From Biomphalaria glabrata (lineage: Eukaryota > Mollusca > Gastropoda > Planorbidae): a DNA stretch of 64,000 bases. The position numbers were made by a program, and so were the translations under genes. A model generated the notes under the pieces. That model was not told the DNA's origin, searched no databases, and saw nothing but the letters and a program-made list of their open reading frames with translations. How positions within the stretch are numbered: position 1 is the stretch's first letter; every line of letters starts with the position of its first letter. The stretch lies in the NCBI RefSeq assembly GCF_947242115.1, contig NC_074719.1, positions 31,997,769 to 32,061,768 on the forward strand, written 5' to 3'. Below, one piece after another: positions 32,582-44,700 of this stretch.

Positions 32582-34720
32582 ACGTTGAAAATACAAGATG
32601 GGTTGGGAAAGAGTGAGTGAAAGAAAATGCTGACATTGTACAGTAGACCTATTATATATAGTCATTGAAATAATTAACTCATAAAAAGCCTACTCACTAG
32701 TTTTTATATTATTATTAATATTTTCTATTTGATAAAGTAGATATAACTATTAAGATAAAAAAACACTATTAAACAAACATAACTTTTTTTCTTGGCTGCC
32801 CCTAAAGAGGAAAATGCTGCTACTCATTTTGTGTTGTCTAGCCAGTTTATAGATCTTAAAAACTAAAAGAACTACAAAAGTTCGTGTTCACTTGATTCTG
32901 TAGCGTGCCATTCTCTCTAAATAGGAAAAGTCTTGCAACGTTCACACATGGTAATATTCTGGCTGGTGACAAGACATCCTTCATTATTTCACATATTTAG
33001 TAGGAAGATTGCTTTGAGATAATTGATAGATTGTACTTGATAGTTTCAGATATTCCCAAAATAAAGGTTTCCTATTACTTTTTGTTATCCAAGTGTATAT
33101 TTAGTCCTTTATATTAACATTGACTACAATAAGTCATTAGGTCAGTTATTTTCACCCTCATGTTCGTGTTCAAACAAAAAAACAAACAACTTCTGGGCCT
33201 GCACTTCTCACCAAACAAAGGGAAAGCTGGGCTCTAAAACTAAATGGAGACCAAGATGGGCTAGACATATGTACTCATGAACAGTATATAAGCCTTCTTT
33301 TTATTTTGCCATATTGTAATACCAATGTAAATGTACAAGTGTGAATGTTAATTTAAACATGATTTGTCGGAAAAGTTGGATTTGCTTTTAAAATAAACAA
33401 AATTTTTAAACATATTTTAAAGTGCATTTCAGTTCAAAAATTTTTGTTTTTTTTGTTTGTTTAGTCCAAACATTTTATTGTTTATCTTCTATGTTCAATT
33501 CAACTAAAAATGTTACCATTTTTTTATTGTCATAATTATTTATTCAAGTAAAAAAAACAACAACATTCGTGCCTAGAAGACATACATCGAAAGGAGGCGC
33601 TGGTCAAGCAACTCTTGGACTTGAATATGGCTTCATCGTTTCTGTAAGTTACATCGCACGTGCATTGTTTCTGATTGTGTCTGTCAACACGACTGAAAAG
33701 TATGAGTGCCAGGGCGAAACCTTGTTCTATCCACAGGGCCGGATTTATGTATGTGGAGGCTTCGGGGCAGGATTTTGTGGAGGTCCGTACAATTTTTTGT
33801 GGAGCTTTAATAAAGATTTACTTATTAATTTAAAAAAATACCTATATAGGCATGCTATATTTTAGTAGAAAGAAAAAGAGTGTCAAAGAATCATGTCAAT
33901 TGTTCCACTTTTTTTCCAGAGGCGGCGCAGGGCATGTGCGAAGTGGGCCCACGGCCTCGTGGTTCGATGGACCCCGTGCCAGGAAGGTTTATCCATTATA
34001 CAATACGTACAAAATCACTGAATTCAGTAGTCCCAACATTTATTCAAAATAATTAACCATAATACCACGCAGATGTCAACAAAAGTTCTTAGGGTAAAAG
34101 AGGCAATATATAATAAAGTGAGGTTAAAAATATGCCAGTTAAGATTTTGAAAAACATCAACCGGCACAATAATAACATATCATATCTTACCAGATAATAT
34201 TTAACACAACACCGGGAGAGCTTAAAATATAGGTTAAATATTGAAAAATGTTGTATCTACATAAACGACAATGCTTCAAAATGGTAGGCGATAACTGAGG
34301 AGTTGAATTTCATATATTGAAGATGAATCCCAAGTAGAAAAAAAAGTGGATGAGAGCAGTAACTTCCAACTTGGAGAATCAAATGAAGCAGTTGATCCAG
34401 AATGTCATTCCAGATGTTAAGCAGCTACTTTAATACATAACAGAAAAATTAATTAAAGAAATTTACCCATACACTGCCTCTCAAATTTGTTAATTATACA
34501 GGTAATTACAGCCTCCGCTTAAAGGAGCTTTTCGGAAGTATAATAAAAACATAGAAATATAACGGGTCCGTGAAGACTTTTAAGTTTGACAGTTGTATCG
34601 TTAAAGCCGATTCAAGCTCAAGCCTTCTAAGATGAATTACAATACGAAATAAAGGATTTCAGTAGGCTTAAATAGCTTTTGACAGTTTCGTGTCCATTAT
34701 TTTAAGTAGGTTCTATATAT
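32582..34720. other. No gene recognised; likely 3' UTR then repeat remnants
   Basis: AATAAA words near 33060 and 33395 may end the sulfotransferase transcript. 33735-33775 (CAGGGCCGGATTTATGTATG TGGAGGCTTCGGGGCAG) looks like a hAT-type left end, and 33915-33990 (GGCGGCGCAGGGCATGTGCG) a related GC-rich piece. The frames 33569-33865 and 33852-34052 lie across these and are not genes. Confidence 0.4.
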
Positions 34721-34721
34721 A

Positions 34722-34982
34722 TACATACTTTAGTCCTAAGAAATGGAAGGATGTATACATACTTTGGGCCCAATAGATGGAAGGATGTATACATACTTTG
34801 GGCCCAATAGATGGAAGGATGTATACATACTTTAGGCCCAAGGGATGGAAGGATGTATACATACTTTGGGCCCAAGGGATGGAAGGATGTATACATACTT
34901 TGGGCCCAATAGATGGAAGGATGTATACATACTTTGGGCCCAATAGATGGAAGGATGTATACATACTTTAGGCTCAATGGGT
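34722..34982 (+). repeat. 34-bp minisatellite, about 7 copies
   Basis: AAGGATGTATACATACTTTG GGCCCAATAGATGG repeated with small changes (CAAGGGATGG, TTAGTCCTAAGAAATGG). Open on both strands by chance. Confidence 0.9.
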
Positions 34983-35013
34983 GGGGAGGGGACGTCGCAA
35001 AATATTCTTCGCC

Positions 35014-35060
35014 AGTGGCGTAGCTAGATTATATGATGCCCAGTGAGGCTTCTTTTGATG
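35014..35060 (+). mobile_element. hAT-like left terminus (CAGTGGCGTAGC type)
   Basis: CAGTGGCGTAGCTAGATTATA TGATGCCCAGTGAGG is a common animal hAT start. No matching right end with a target duplication was found nearby; the CACTG end at 57552 does not share flanks with it. Confidence 0.4.
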
Positions 35061-36476
35061 TCTCCCTCTCCCAAAAAAGGAAATAAAACAGCAAGAAGAA
35101 ACGTTTTCTTTCCCGAACAAAGGAGTATTCATTGTTCACGTTTTGCCATTTTCTCCATCAATTACGAAATTAGTGAGACGCAAATTGTTCATTGTTGATT
35201 GCAATTATATCTTGATCAACTTAAGTCTGAAAAAACTTCGCTCGCATATATGCACCGCTTACCGCAGTTATTCCAAAATATTCCCATAATGACAATATTT
35301 AGAACTGAGATGATGTCGATGAAAGAGTAAAGAATCTCTACCCCGCAATGATCCATAAAAACGTAACATTAACATTTGGGGAAATTGATCCAGTTTTGAG
35401 ATGTATGCTTTACTGTTGTCAGGTTTAGGAGTTATTTAGATTGCTCAATAGCTGAACAAAATTAAGATCCCGAGGTTCAACCTGACAAGAACATCATTTA
35501 CACCCAGTTGTACATAGAGTAACCAACTATGTGGATGAATTTAAATAACAAAATTTTGACTTGTATTGTATGATACTGATATCTGTATTTGTGCAATGAG
35601 AATGATAGAATGATGAATAGATAATTTATATATAAAATATATAGATATAGATATGTATTCAATAATCACACATAAACACCTTGCTACTGCTACCAAATTG
35701 TCCCCATGGTTTCATAGTAAACCAGACGCTGACCGATCGACTTCACAATACTTCACAATACATCGGCAATGATAGAGTTAGACCTCAACTGATCCCCAAC
35801 TGTCACGAACTGACAACCTCATACAACATATATTAAGAGATATCACAAACGAAATAACTCACCCTAAACAGGGGTAAAAAATCCTACTGAATAACAAGTC
35901 CAAGGAACTAGTATTTGTTTACAAAGACTAATAATTTTTTACGGACCAACACACCGTCCGTTTCAACCGAATTTAGAGGGTGAACTGCCTCATGACAAAG
36001 AATGACCAATAAATGTCACCGGACTTTGTGACGTAGCAAAAAAAAAATTCAAAACAAAAATACAAGGCACTCTCGGCCCGTACAAGTATTGTACGAGTAA
36101 AGGAAAAAACTAAGCAGAGCGGGGGGGGGGGGGGAAGACACTTGTCTAAACTACGTGTCAATATAATTTTTCAATATTTAGCTTGTAATCACCCGATATT
36201 AGGCCTACTAAAATTCGTTTCCTATTTGTGGAGACGTGTACGTATTCGGTCTGGAATTAGCTTGGTTGGGAGCACATGTTCTTTCAGAAGCGGATCTATT
36301 TGGGATGTGATTTAACCAACTCATAGAAATTACCTAGACTTTCTATTTGCAATTCTTCTTCAACTTGTTCGTGACGCCCAATGAGCGTCAGATTCTGCAG
36401 GGAGATAAAAGAATGATATCCAAGATTCTTTTCAGGTAGCATTTTTATCCTTTGCACCGTTTTATCACTATATATC
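35061..36476. other. No gene recognised
   Basis: AT-rich DNA, a long G run at 36121-36134, no protein-like frame. Confidence 0.4.
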
Positions 36477-36560
36477 AGTGGTCTTCAACAGGGGCGCTAG
36501 CACCACTTGGGGGAGGGGCGTTTTCGTGATTTTGGGGGCGCTGGGCATAAAGGGGGAAAG
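36477..36560 (+). mobile_element. hAT-like left terminus (CAGTGGTCTTCAA type)
   Basis: CAGTGGTCTTCAACAGGGGCG CTAGCACCACTTGGGGGAGGGGCG. Recognisable hAT end, right end not found. Confidence 0.4.
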
Positions 36561-37250
36561 TAGAAACTAAAGGTGCAATGAAACAAAACAAACAAAAAAA
36601 AAACTCTTCAAAATTAAAGCTGGCAAACTTAATATAGTCAAATTATAATTAGCTTGCTTCTAATTTAAGAACAGAAACAACGTTAGAAATTGAGTTCTGG
36701 AATCCCATTTTCTATTTTTAAATTCTTACTCTCTATCTATAATCGTAGGCATAGAGTATCTAGTGTCCTTAGATCTGGCGCACATAAACGTTCACGATTT
36801 GATTTTTAAAAACACAACGCCTTTTAGATGATAGTTTATTTTATCTACATATGTTCATATATTGATATGTAAATGTTAATTGAAGAAATATGTTAAAGCT
36901 AACATTCAAACAGAAATTTACCTTTTTTTTAACGAAAAACATTGTCAAAGTGTTATTACGAAAACTCGCTGGTATGTAATGGGATATCGATAAGAGGTTT
37001 AGTGAACATTTAGCAATATCCAAAAATAATTTAAGAATATTCATGAACAATTATACAAATCTACTATTCAAACAATATCAAAAACAAAAAAAAGGCATCT
37101 TAGAAAAAAAAGGCCTCTTAGAAAAATGCATAGCTTTTTTAAAAAAAAGTCGTATGATATTGTTTGAAAATTGATTAAAAATAAAATTAATTTTTTTCAA
37201 AGAGTAACAAAAAAAAAAAAAAAAACTAAAAAAAAAAAAAAAATTCCACT
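36561..37250. other. No gene recognised
   Basis: AT-rich with several long A runs (37206-37243). The minus-strand frame 36841-37050 is not protein-like. Confidence 0.4.
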
Positions 37251-37254
37251 TATC

Positions 37255-37741
37255 TTATTCTTTGTAAACCAGTAACACTAACTAAAAATGCAAAATACCT
37301 TATAGCAGCGTAGGTGTTATAATAAATGAAAAACTGCCATGGAATCCCCATATTAATGAAACTATCAAAAAATCAAACAAAGCATTAGGGTTTATCAAAA
37401 GAAATTTCTATAAATCAAATAAGAACATAAAACTAAAATGTTATTTAACCTTGGTTAGGCCAATAATAGAATATGCATCCTCTGTTTGGACCCCTCAACT
37501 CAAGAAAACATTTAAAAACTGGAACAGAAACAAAATAGAGCAGTGAGATTCATAACAAACGAATATTCACATTTGACTAGAGTAACACCTTTAGTAAAAT
37601 CACTAAATTTAGAAAGCCTTCAGGACAGAAGACTTAAAAGTAAAGTAGCAATTATATACATAAAACACTGAACCATAATCTTCAAATACAAAATTTAATA
37701 AAATACTCAGAAAAACACAAAGATAAAGAAAGGCATATACC
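37255..37741 (+). mobile_element. CR1/L2-like LINE, first piece (split by an insertion)
   Basis: Translation includes NEKLPWNPHINETIKKSNKA, LGFIKRNFYKSNKNIKLKCY, LTLVRPIIEYASSVWTPQLK and AVRFITNEYSHLTRVTPLVK, the region between the RT catalytic core and C-terminus. One frameshift falls after LKKTFKN. It breaks off at 37741 and resumes at 39437. Confidence 0.8.
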
Positions 37742-39436
37742 TCATGGGCGTAGCCAGGATTTTTTTTCGGGGGGGGGGGGGGTTTGGGGGGGGTGAATTT
37801 TTTTTATTTCAAAAACCTAATGTGCTATTCTTACTGACTTAGACCCTCCCACGCCGTTCGGAGCATTTGACGTCAAGCAGTTTCCATAAAAATCTGTCAC
37901 TGGTAATGTCTGAAGCCTCTTCCCACCTACCATGAGGACCTCCATGAATGAGTGGCGTCAAGTTGTACTAGGATATCGTTGCAACTCTTCCTATGCGTAA
38001 TTCATTTTGTCGGAGAACATGTCCCGAAAACCTCATGCGTCGTTCTCTCACAATCTTACTAAGGGGTCGACTCCCAGTTCGGCATAGATTTCTTTGATTT
38101 AGATCCAATCTCTAAAACTGACTCCTGAAATCTGTCTTAGCCATCTTTGTTGAGCTACATTTAGTGTTTTTCGATTTCGGTAGATGACTATTCACTGCAG
38201 TTTATTAATGGAGCCCTGCCACTGGTAAAAATTTGTAACCTCTCTTGAATACGCTCTTGGAATTAAGTGACTGTAGTTTGCTTTAGATTTTATATCGAAA
38301 AGAGAAGTTTGATCGTCAAAATCTTCTGTTGGGGGTTTTCCACCTCAAAATGCTCTGTAGGGGGATCTTAGACTCAAAACCATCTGGAGGGGTTTTAAAC
38401 TTTAAAAAAAAAGCCATCTATAGAAGAAACTCAAAACCCCCGATTGGCTTGGCTACGCTCAAAAAATTTTAGTGTGTAATTTGCTTTTTTTTTTATATGG
38501 AAGATGTATTTTTAGCACCAACCCCCTCTGAATGGGGGTTTAAACTCAAAACCCCTTTCGGCAACGCTCATAGCATTTTGAGTGCGTAATTTGCTTTTTT
38601 TCTTACACTGAAGATGGCGGGGGGTTTAAACTCAAAACCCCTTTGACTACGCTCATAAATTTTAGAGTGAGTAATTTTCTTTTATTTATATTGAAGAGGT
38701 ACTTTTTAGCTTCAAACTCCACTGGAAGGGAGTTTAAACTCAAAACCCCATAGACTACACTCATAACATTTTTAGTGTATTATTTGCTTTTTTATTATTA
38801 TTAAAAAGATGTATTTTTTACCTTCAAACCCCAATGAAGTGGGGTTTAAACTCGAAACTGAGTCAAAACCCATTTAGCTACGCTCATAACATTTTGAGTG
38901 CGTAATTAGCTTTTTTTTATATTAAAGAGGGGGTTTATCATAAATTTTAGACGGGGTTTTAAAAATCAAAATCTTCCTTAACTGTGCTCTTGGAATTAGG
39001 GGATTTTCGTTTGCATTTTTTTTGTTTTGTTTTATAGAAGAGGGGGAATTAACTGCAAAAACCCCAGGTAGGGGGTTTAAAACTCAAAACCCCTGGTAGG
39101 GGGTTTAAAACTCAAAACCCCTAGTAGGGGTTTTTAAACTCGAACCGCTCTGGTAGGCGTTTTAAACTCGAACCCCCTTGGTAGGGGTTTTTTAAACTCG
39201 AACCCCCCTGGTAGGGGTTTTTAAACTCGAACCCCCCTGGTAGGGGGTTTTAAACTCAAAACCCCTTTGTTGTGCTAGGGCAAGTGATGGTTTAGTATTA
39301 AAATCTCACCTAAAATAAACAAAATCAAAGCAAAAAATCAGTTACTAAATTCCGACTCCCCCCCCCCCCAAGGGGGGGATTTCATTTCGGGGGGGGGGGT
39401 TTGAACCCCAAGAACCCCCCCTGGCTACGCCCATGA
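37742..39436 (+). mobile_element. G-rich TIR element, copy 3, nested in a LINE
   Basis: The ends TCATGGGCGTAGCCAGG and CCTGGCTACGCCCATGA are a perfect 17-bp inverted repeat. Flanking 8-mers CATATACC (37734-37741) and ATTATACC (39437-39444) match at 6 of 8, and the LINE reading resumes right after, so the boundaries are firm. The inside is non-coding: a unique ~600-bp left part, then many degenerate units of TTTAAACTCAAAACCCC and GGTAGGGGG, and G/C runs near both ends. Non-autonomous; the 8-bp duplication suggests mobilisation by a hAT-like enzyme. Relatives: 2845-3809 and 6487-7190 (reverse). Confidence 0.8.
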
Positions 39437-39665
39437 ATTATACCTCATTCCATATGCTAAGTCAAATTAGTACTAATACTATTTCTTCCCTAGCACTATT
39501 AGAGAATGGAATGGGTTGCCTGAGCTAGCCATGAAAACCAGTGGCTTGGCGGAGTTTAGGTCATTGGTTAATATGCATAACTAAATGCATGACGCGTAGG
39601 ACGAAATCATCTTTTTTTTTTTTTTTTTTTTGAAGTAACGTCTGTATCATATAAGATAAGATAAG
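39437..39665 (+). mobile_element. CR1/L2-like LINE, second piece and 3' end
   Basis: Resumes after the insert and reads FFPSTIREWNGLPELAMKTS, GLAEFRSLVNMHN and a stop at ~39583, then the family 3' UTR GACGCGTAGGACGAAATCAT C(T)n GAAGTAACGTCTGTATC and ATAAGATAAGATAAG as the terminal short repeat. Confidence 0.8.
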
Positions 39666-40299
39666 AAAAGTGAACATCTTTAGCGTTTCCCTAAGTAACA
39701 AAACATGATGTTTCTTTTGCTTGTTAAATATCTAATTTTAAGTCAAGATCTAAATTTCTGCTAATAGAAAACTGAAAAAAAAATGCTTACTTTAAAGAAA
39801 AAAAATGCAGAAAAAAAGGTAATAGCTAGGCCTACTAGTCACGGTTTAATTAATATATAAGGAGAAAAAAACACACGACAGAATGGGGCCCAAATGTCAC
39901 AACCAACACACCGTCACCACATTACAATGAACCTGATGAAAGCATTTCCTTACAGTGACTCTAGCTGAAAACACGGTACGGGTTAATGTTTTGATATTAA
40001 TATCAAATTTGATATAACGTTTAGGATATTTTAAGGAAACTTTTTAATTTTTAATCATTTTTTTTTACAAAATTGCAGTGTAGGGCAGGCCATTATTGGT
40101 CATTATTATATATAGTCATGGGACCAGGTTATATATTGAAACCCTATTAATACGCGCCATGCAGTGCAGTATTTAGAGTTGAAAAAGCTTTAAGCTATTT
40201 ATTTGAGATATGGGCCCTGATATGTATGTAACTACTAAATATTTCTTGAAGGCCTTAAGCTAGAGCCTAGTTTATGTTGCATAGAGGTAAATCCGGTCC
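39666..40299. other. No gene recognised
   Basis: AT-rich DNA between the LINE and the hAT-bounded block. Confidence 0.4.
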
Positions 40300-40375
40300 T
40301 AGCCCCATGGTTGTTACACCATCGGGTGTGAGCCCCTAAATGGTCGTGGGCCCGCGTTCATTGAACCCCTTCGCG
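40300..40375. mobile_element. Older hAT-like element, left piece next to the 17-kb block
   Basis: GTCCTAGCCCCATGGTTGTTACACCATCGGGTGTGAGCCCC...GCGTTCATTGAACCCCTTCGCG continues, across the 17-kb block, into CCATGGATGCTACGCCACTG (57533-57552), the right terminus of a CAGTGGCGTAGC-type element. So this older element was the target site. Its own left end is not identified. Confidence 0.5.
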
Positions 40376-41034
40376 CAGGGGCGGACTGGCTATATGGGCA
40401 AACGGGCAAATGCCCGGTGGGCCGGTACTAAATGGGTGTGCTATGCACACTACTTTGATGTCTCCAAGACTGTGTTTGGCCTGATCATTTTGCTGGTCGG
40501 CATGGGTCTTTGATGGCACTCCTATTTTTGTTTTGCTCCTTCCCTCACCCGTTTTTTGATGGTTCCATGAAAGTTAACGAAAAAGAGGGATGAGAGAGGA
40601 TAAGTAAGAAAACATTGATATAACGTGGCAAAACACATACACACAGCCGCGAAATTGCAAACCACCCAACTTATTCATAGCTCAATATGGGTATAAAGTT
40701 CTACTTTCTGCGATTTGAAAAGAAAAAGTAGGTTTCTTGTTGTTTATTTGTAATAACATAGATCTAAAGATACTACACTTAAAACTTACACACAAAAAAA
40801 AAAGTAATTATTTAATTAAAACATAAATCTAGATCTAAATCAATTTTATACCGTTGTGATTAACGGCAAACTTATGCTTAGTATAAAGTCATTGATGATG
40901 AGAATTATTAAAATAATTACAATAATTTATATAGCGCTGTCACATCCGATATTTAATGAAAGGAGATTTAGAATCATTTATATTTTAAATAATAGATCTA
41001 TATTCATATACAAATCACGTCATGATGCTCTGTC

Positions 41035-41320
41035 ATGTGCCTATCTGTCTCCCAGGTGGATGGGTCTATGCTGAGCGCCTTCAGAGAAGCTTTGAGGGTG
41101 TCCCTGAAGCGTTTTCTTTGACCACCTTCCTTCGCTTAGTTGGCTATACAAGAGTCGTTTAGGGATGCGGTGGTCTTCCATTCTGCATACGTGTCCTGCC
41201 GATCGCAGCTGGGACTGCATCAGGGTGTGGATGCTTTGCAGACCCGCTCTTTGAAGGACTTCAGTATCTGGTATTTTGTCTTGCCATTTGCCATTCAGTA
41301 TTTTTTCACACACATGTCAG
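41035..41320 (-). mobile_element. LINE fragment (RT C-terminal region)
   Basis: Minus-strand frame reads EKILNGKWQDKIPDTEVLQR, AGLQSIHTLMQSQLRSAGHV, CRMEDHRIPKRLLYSQLSEG. This matches the family at 59185-59640 on the plus strand (DKIPGTEVLRRAGLQS-like). Extends on the plus strand to ~41430 with CACTATCCATGTTTCTGATGCATAG. Dead copy. Confidence 0.75.
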
Positions 41321-41439
41321 GTGGAAGTGATTCAGTTTCTATGCATGTTAACTGTACACTATCCATGTTTCTGATGCATAGAGCAATGTAGGGAGGATGA
41401 CGGCTCGATAGACCCCTAGTTTTGTATTTGTTGTGATAC

Positions 41440-41600
41440 CACTTCAAAGGAATGGGTTGTCAGGCAGGAAAACCAATGATTTAGCATATTTTAAGTCACA
41501 GATCAACATGCATGACTAGATTGACACGTGAAATGCGTAGGACCTAATTATTTTATTTTTTTTGAAGAAACGTACGTCTGTAATCTATAAGTAATACCAA
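41440..41600 (+). mobile_element. CR1/L2-like LINE 3' end
   Basis: GGAATGGGTTGTCAGGCAGGAAAACC, TTTAAGTCACAGATCAACATGCATGACTAGA, then GAAATGCGTAGGACCTAATTATTTTATT, GAAGAAACGTACGTCTGTAATC: same family as 4672-4905 and 57725-57975. 5'-truncated. Confidence 0.7.
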
Positions 41601-41764
41601 AAAGTTTGAAACTCATTAAGGCTGCTAGTGTAGTGTTTATTGTTTTCAGACTACGTACATGTAGATATATAAATAGAATACATTATGTAAGCCTACGAAA
41701 GCATACATCCAGTTTTCGATGCGTTATCAAACTTTATATGTTTTGAATAGAATTAGGCTTACAC

Positions 41765-42360
41765 CTATGATAAAACACATGGGTGTAGCCGAGAGGGGAG
41801 GAATTCAAACCATCACTGGCCTCAGATCTCATTGTCTGAAAGGGAAACTTTACCTACTGCCCCAGTACAGCCAACTTTAGCAAACTACAGTCACCAAATT
41901 TCACGAGCGTAGCCAAAAGTGGTTTTGTGGTTCCCCCCCCCCTTTTCCAATACAAAATAAAGCATTTTACCATTTTCTACCAGTCGCTGGACTCCAGTGA
42001 ATAGAAGATTTAGTTTTTGATTTTTTTAGCGGAAGAGTAGTAGGCTAATTGCACTGTAGATACCTCAGAATATGCATTTTTTAAAGCTTAAAAAAAATGG
42101 AAAAAATGATCCCACTGGGGGGAGCTTATGGCGCTCCCCCAGACTACCTAGCTGTAGCTGTCCCTTGGCGATGTGTACTACCTTTCACTAATTATAGGAA
42201 GAGAGTATTCTAGAGTAGAAAAAAAGTATAAAAGAATGAAAGATAAGAATGTAATGAAGATTAATTACACACACATATATATAAATTGTGGAGGGGGGTT
42301 AACCCCCCCCCCATACCGAAAATATATGACATGCCAATTGTGGGCAGGTTTATAGGCCTA
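41765..42360. repeat. Pieces of G-rich element and unassigned repeat DNA
   Basis: 41865-41945 (GCCCCAGTACAGCCAACTTT AGCAAACTACAGTCACCAAA, CACGAGCGTAGCCAAAAG) matches phrases of the G-rich element in reverse (6600-6830). 42285-42320 has GGAGGGGGGTTAACCCCCCC. The frame 42173-42355 is not a gene. Confidence 0.45.
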
Positions 42361-42800
42361 TATCCCAGCCAGCAAAGCTACCTGTTCAGGCCCGGGCTGA
42401 GTTAGGGGCCCGCACGGGGAACCGGATAGTCGTGCGGGGCAGTTTTTTCCTTTCCTACCCCGTCATGCGCCCATTCAAAACCCCCCTTAGATGAATGGGG
42501 CCCGTAAGTAGCAGGGGATGGAGAGATTCGCCCCATTGTTTCACTGCTGGGCGTCGGCTGGCGGTCTGAATTTTGCGTAATACAGTTACGGTCCCACCAC
42601 CTTCCCCCTTCTCATCCTACTGGCAAGGAGTGCCCTCCCCGCCTCGCTCTTATCTCGGACGAGACCGTCGGCCAGGAAACTCGTTGCGTAATGAAATTCA
42701 ATGGGAGACAAAAAGGAGCTCAATATAATTGGTTCGGATAGTCTCCCATTTCATTATAAACACAATAAACTCATTGAATGTTTTGTTATTTTTTTATATA
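42360..42800 (+). repeat. GC-rich flank of satellite array 1, with left copy of a ~200-bp repeat
   Basis: 42376-42440 contains CCCGGGCTGAGTTAGGGGCCCG, satellite-like. 42590-42790 (CTCATCCTACTGGCAAGGAG TGCCCTCCCC, CTCTTATCTCGGACGAGACC, TCGTTGCGTAATGAAAT, GGTTCGGATAGTCTCCCAT) is repeated, diverged, at 44505-44700 (CTCCCTACTGACAAGGAATG CTCTCCC, GTTATCTCAGACGAAAC, GGCTCGGATAGACTCAC). These two copies flank satellite array 1 directly. Confidence 0.6.
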
Positions 42801-42816
42801 AACTTTTTATTGCTTC

Positions 42817-42852
<36 letters not shown>

Positions 42853-43064
42853 TTAACATATTTCGTTTTAATATATATGTATATAGCTATGAAATAAAAA
42901 CAAGTGTTTTATTGTTATACAATATATAAGGACGATTCTTTTGATTTAATAATTTTATTTACATATTTAATGAAAACTATATTTTTTGATATTTTAAATT
43001 TATCAGAAAATTTTTTACGAACAATATAAAAACTGATGTAAACGCTGCATACAATAACTGTATC

Positions 43065-44500
43065 CCTGATAGCAAAATGTTCGGGCCCGGTAAGGACCCC
43101 CAATTGGGTCTGCCCATACTAACCACATGGGCCCCAATTGGGAGAAGAACTCGGCCCTTAAGGTTGAGTCTGGGCTCAGTCAGTGGCCCCAGAAAATCCC
43201 CTTGTGAAATCCGTGTGGGACCAGTAAGGAAAAGGACTTGTGGGCCCCAATAAGGCTATAGATACTTGGCCCTTTGGGGAGAATTAATGAAAGCCCAAAT
43301 GGGGCCCTTAGGGGTCGAGTCTGGGCGAAATCAGAAGGCCAAGATGACGCCGTGATGGAAACCTCATGGGGCCAGTACGGGGAAAACATTAATTGGCCTG
43401 AAAGGGCTTACCACATGGGTTCGATTTGGGGGATGAACGTAGGCCCAAACGGGTGCCCTTAGGGCTGAGTCTGGGTTCAGTTAGGGGGCCCAGATGAAGC
43501 CCTGATGGAAACCTCATGGGGCCAGTACGGGGAAAAATTGAGGGGCCTGAGAGGGCTAAACTCATGGGCCCCGTTTGGGGGATGAACGTTGGCCCAAACG
43601 GGGGCCCTTAGGGCTGGGTCTGGGCTCAGTTAGGGGGCCCAGTTGAAGCCCTGATGGAAACCTCATGGGGCCAGTACGGGGAAACATTGAGGGGACAGAA
43701 AAGGCTAAACACATGGGCCCCATTTGGGGGATGAACGTTGGCCCAAACGGGGGCCCTTGGGGCTGAGTCTGGGCTCAGTTAGGGGACCCAGATGAAGCCC
43801 TGATGGGGCCAGTACGGGGAAAACATTGAGGGGTCTGCTAGGGCTAAACACATGGGCCCCATTTGGGGGATGGACGTTGGCCCAAACGGGGGCCCTTAGG
43901 GCTGGATTTGGGCTCAGTTAGGGGGCCCAGTTGAAGCCCTGATGGAAACCTCATGGGGCCAGTACGGGGAAACATTGAGGGGCCAGAAAGGGCTAAACAC
44001 ATGGGCCCCATTTGGTGGATGAACGTTGGCCCAAACGGGGGCCCTTAGGGCTGAGTCTGGGCTCAGTTAGGGGGCCCAGATGAAGCCCTGATGGGGCCAG
44101 TACGGGGAAAACATTGAGGGGCCTGCTAGGGCTAAACACGTGGGCCCCATTAGGGGGATGAACGTTGGCCCAAACGGGGGCCCTTAGAGCTGAGTCTGGG
44201 CTCAGTTAGGGGGCCCAGATGATGCCCTGATGGGGCCAGTACGGGGAAAACATTGAGGGGCCTGAAAGGGCTAAACACGATGGCCCCATTTGGGGGATGA
44301 ACGTTGGCCCAAACGGGGGCCCTTAGGGCTGGGTCTGGGCTCAGTTAGGGGGCCCAGTTGAAGCCCTGATGTAAACCTCATGGGAGCCAGTACGAGGAAA
44401 ACATTGAGGGGCCTGATATGGCTAAACACATGGGCCCCATTTGGGGGATGAACGTTGGCCCAAACGGGTGCCCTTAGGGCTGAGTCTGGGCTCAGTTTGC
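43065..44500 (+). repeat. GGGCCC-rich ~150-bp satellite, array 1
   Basis: Starts at TATCCCTGATAGCAAAATGT TCGGGCCCGG with one atypical unit, then about nine units. Core: GGGCTCAGTTAGGGGGCCCAGATGAAGCCCTGATGG, GGCCAGTACGGGGAAAACATTGAGGGGCC, GGGCTAAACACATGGGCCCC, GATGAACGTTGGCCCAAACGG. Units are ~150 bp, or ~139 where an 11-bp AAACCTCATGG segment is missing. GC-rich island in AT-rich DNA. Confidence 0.9.
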
Positions 44501-44504
44501 CTCT

Positions 44505-44700
44505 AGTTTCTCTCTCTCTTTTCTCCCTACTGACAAGGAATGCTCTCCCGGTCTAGCTGTTATCTCAGACGAAACATAGAAAGTTATTACGTAACATAAC
44601 TCGAGAAGAGGTAAAAGAAAAAAAAGAAAACCATGACTTTGATATGTTGGCTCGGATAGACTCACTTAGATTATTAATACAAACAATATTGCTGTTTTTT
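44505..44700 (+). repeat. Right copy of the ~200-bp repeat flanking array 1
   Basis: See the left copy at 42590-42790. Both lie in direct orientation, bracketing an AT-rich stretch plus the array, so the array may have arisen inside, or been carried by, a duplicated element. Confidence 0.5.

Noticed and set aside
34702-34977. Repetitive peptides on both strands
   Set aside because: Both come from the 34-bp minisatellite; openness on both strands shows they are artefacts.
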